DNA from: Sulfurimonas sp.
GTDB taxonomy: Bacteria > Campylobacterota > Campylobacteria > Campylobacterales > Sulfurimonadaceae
Assembly: GCA_026988315.1 (NCBI GenBank)
Contig: JALSLJ010000096.1
Coordinates: forward strand, 1-35,692
DNA length: 35,692 bases
Reading direction: 5' to 3'
Positions 34,390-35,692 of this stretch are shown piece after piece (position 1 is the first letter of the stretch; each line of letters opens with the position of its first letter). The position numbers were made by a program, and so were the translations under genes. The notes under the pieces were generated by a model. The model worked only from the letters and a program-made list of their open reading frames with translations. It made no database searches and was not told where the DNA came from.

Positions 34390-34953
34390 TTATGACATCA
34401 TTCTTTTCATAGCTTTAAAAAATAGCTTGAAAAGACCTCTATTTCCAACTAAATCATCTATAAAATCATCATAAGTGATGTTTGATTCTTCTAAAAAATC
34501 TCGAAGATATTTTTCACTAGCTTCCATGCCACCACTTGCCTCAACTTTTAAAAGCTCTGCATATATTGGAATCATTGTCTCTATAGCATCTCTAGGAGCT
34601 GCTTTTCTAAAAGCGGTATGAGCAACTATCTCGTTTGTGATAGGATCAATTTTTGGTTCAAATTCAGTAACAACCCAATAGTATCTTCCATCTTTAGCCA
34701 AATTTTTAACAACAGCCATAATGTTTTTGCCCTTGTTAATTCTATCCCACATCATCTTAAAAACGATTTTTGGCATATCTGGATGTCGAACAATACTATG
34801 AGGCTTCCCTAAAAGTTCTGCCTCGCTATAGCCAGAAATTTCCATGAAATAGTCATTAGCATAAAGGATGATACCTTTGGCATCTGTCTTTGAAACTATA
34901 TATCTTTTATTGCTTAGTGGGATCTCATAATCTATAGGTTTTGGATGATTCAT
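34390..34953 (-). CDS. PAS-domain sensor protein (CetB/Aer-like)
   Basis: 187 residues. An N-terminal PAS domain (about 20-115) contains YANDYFMEISGYSEAELLG, HSIVRHPDMP and the strand YYWVVTEFEP. It closely follows the Aer/CetB PAS that binds FAD for energy taxis in Campylobacter. The remaining 70 residues are helical. There is no methyl-accepting signalling domain, so like CetB it may act with a separate receptor. AAAGGA lies upstream of ATG 34953. Cofactor binding is inferred. Confidence 0.85.
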   Translation of the reverse strand: MNHPKPIDYEIPLSNKRYIVSKTDAKGIILYANDYFMEISGYSEAELLGKPHSIVRHPDMPKIVFKMMWDRINKGKNIMAVVKNLAKDGRYYWVVTEFEPKIDPITNEIVAHTAFRKAAPRDAIETMIPIYAELLKVEASGGMEASEKYLRDFLEESNITYDDFIDDLVGNRGLFKLFFKAMKRMMS

Positions 34954-35041
34954 TCTCTTTCCTTTAAAAATATTACCTAATTATATACTTATTAATTAAA
35001 CTTATGGAATAATATTACAAAAATAATTTAAAGTACATAAA

Positions 35042-35479
35042 ATGAACAAAATACAAACCCTAAATTCTATAATCGCTGTAATTAAACATCACGAAGATCA
35101 GATGCAAAAGCTTAAAGATTTAGTAGATGGCAAAAGCGTTGAAAAAGTTTTATCAATTTCCAAAACTCAATGTGAGTTCGGAAAATGGCTTTATTCCAAT
35201 GACAATAGTATCCAAAATATCATTGGCTTTCAATTTTATGAGAAGATTGATAAGCTTTATACCGAGTGGCACGAGCAGTACTACAAAATATATAAAGTTT
35301 TTTATAATGAAAAAAAAGGTTTTATATCAAAAATGTTTACTTCTACCTCTCAAGAAATGAAACTAGATAAGGCAAAGCTTTACTACTCTGAACTTAAAGT
35401 AACTAGTAGTGATCTTTTAAGGATATTAGCTTCATCCCAAAGAAGAATCTCTGCTATGAATGAGTCTAAATTTAGCTAG
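35042..35479 (+). CDS. CZB-domain (chemoreceptor zinc-binding) protein
   Basis: 145 residues, all helical. CZB hallmarks: His16/17 in IKHHEDQ, Cys44 in CEFGKWLY and His77 in EWHEQYYKIY. The usual HxxxH pair before helix 4 appears as Tyr73...His77, so one of the four zinc ligands may be missing or replaced by His17. CZB proteins sense zinc or oxidants in chemotaxis or diguanylate cyclase pathways. This one stands alone with no output domain. It is divergent from the PAS gene, with 88 bases between. Confidence 0.83.
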   Translation: MNKIQTLNSIIAVIKHHEDQMQKLKDLVDGKSVEKVLSISKTQCEFGKWLYSNDNSIQNIIGFQFYEKIDKLYTEWHEQYYKIYKVFYNEKKGFISKMFTSTSQEMKLDKAKLYYSELKVTSSDLLRILASSQRRISAMNESKFS

Positions 35480-35551
35480 GTTTGAAGTAGATTTTCTACA
35501 TCAACCAGCATTTTTTTTGCTTCTCTATTATAAAAATAATACTTAAAATGA

Positions 35552-35692
35552 TTACAGCAAATGTCCCATTTTCTCTTTTTTTATATTTAAATATGATTTA
35601 TTATACTCATTTGATTCCATAACAATTGGGATTCTCTCAACGATCTCTATATCATTAATAGCATTCACCTTATCTGGATTGTTTGTTAAAAG
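35552..35692 (-). CDS. ribA: GTP cyclohydrolase II (ribA/ribBA) C-terminus, partial
   Basis: 46 residues to the window edge, ending in TAA at 35552-35554. LLTNNPDKVNAIND, then IVERIPIVMESNEYN and YLNIKKEKMGHLL match the C-terminus of GTP cyclohydrolase II, the first enzyme of riboflavin synthesis. Whether it is a RibA alone or fused to RibB cannot be seen. It converges on the CZB gene. Confidence 0.85.
   Translation of the reverse strand, partial: LLTNNPDKVNAINDIEIVERIPIVMESNEYNKSYLNIKKEKMGHLL

Noticed and set aside
1-35692. CRISPR array, prophage, transposon, tRNA or rRNA genes
   Set aside because: No spaced direct repeats, transposase, integrase or cloverleaf-like sequence was noticed while reading the window.

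Overview
The window looks like a chromosomal segment of a Campylobacterota member, most likely close to Sulfurimonas. The evidence is AT-rich DNA, extended -10 promoters (TATAAT/TACAAT) without clear -35 boxes, an S10-spc ribosomal cluster without rpmD (L30), an iam/Mla-type MCE locus like that of Campylobacter, a CetB-like PAS protein, and a CZB protein. The genus is inferred from gene content and order; no search was run.

Layout. 1-5423 (-): a heavy-metal efflux operon, read from high to low coordinates as a small exported protein, a TolC-type outer-membrane factor, a periplasmic adaptor and a CusA/CzcA-type RND pump that runs off the left edge. 5715-7250 (+): a DEAD-box RNA helicase with an RGG tail and a structured leader. 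7534-8694: two disrupted genes, a PlsC-like acyltransferase (+) and a small lipoprotein (-). Three one-base frame breaks occur here, all in or next to homopolymers. 8868-11675 (+): an MCE lipid-transport operon (MlaE permease, a truncated ABC ATPase without Walker A, MlaD, a lipoprotein). 11869-13016 (+): a small AroQ/PchB-like chorismate mutase and a two-domain rhodanese-like protein without catalytic cysteines.

13083-23819 (-): a continuous S10-spc ribosomal cluster from rpsJ to rplO, then secY, map and infA. Spacings are a few bases, except for a 163-base hairpin-rich gap between rpsN and rpsH. The alpha-operon genes (rpmJ, rpsM and so on) do not follow infA here.

23995-31204: an AAA-type ATPase abutting rnhB, a Nudix hydrolase and a DnaQ/ExoX-like exonuclease (-), a DUF819 membrane protein overlapping an L-Ala-D/L-Glu epimerase-like enzyme (+), an agmatine deiminase-family enzyme (-), and divergent alanine racemase (+). 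The epimerase and racemase suggest handling of cell-wall peptide amino acids. 31308-32997 (-): a periplasmic thiol redox operon (DsbB-like, DsbA-like, TlpA-like lipoprotein). 33145-34345 (-): rsmG and two small genes. 34390-35479: a PAS sensor and a divergent CZB-domain protein. The right edge holds the C-terminus of GTP cyclohydrolase II (ribA-like, -).

Most of the window is ordinary core genome. The items most worth checking are the Walker-A-less ATPase in the MCE operon, the helicase leader (a hairpin over a 10-codon ORF), a 19-base palindrome present in two intergenic regions, the structured spc-operon gap, and the cluster of frame breaks at 7.6-8.6 kb. I saw no CRISPR array, tRNA, rRNA, transposase or phage gene.
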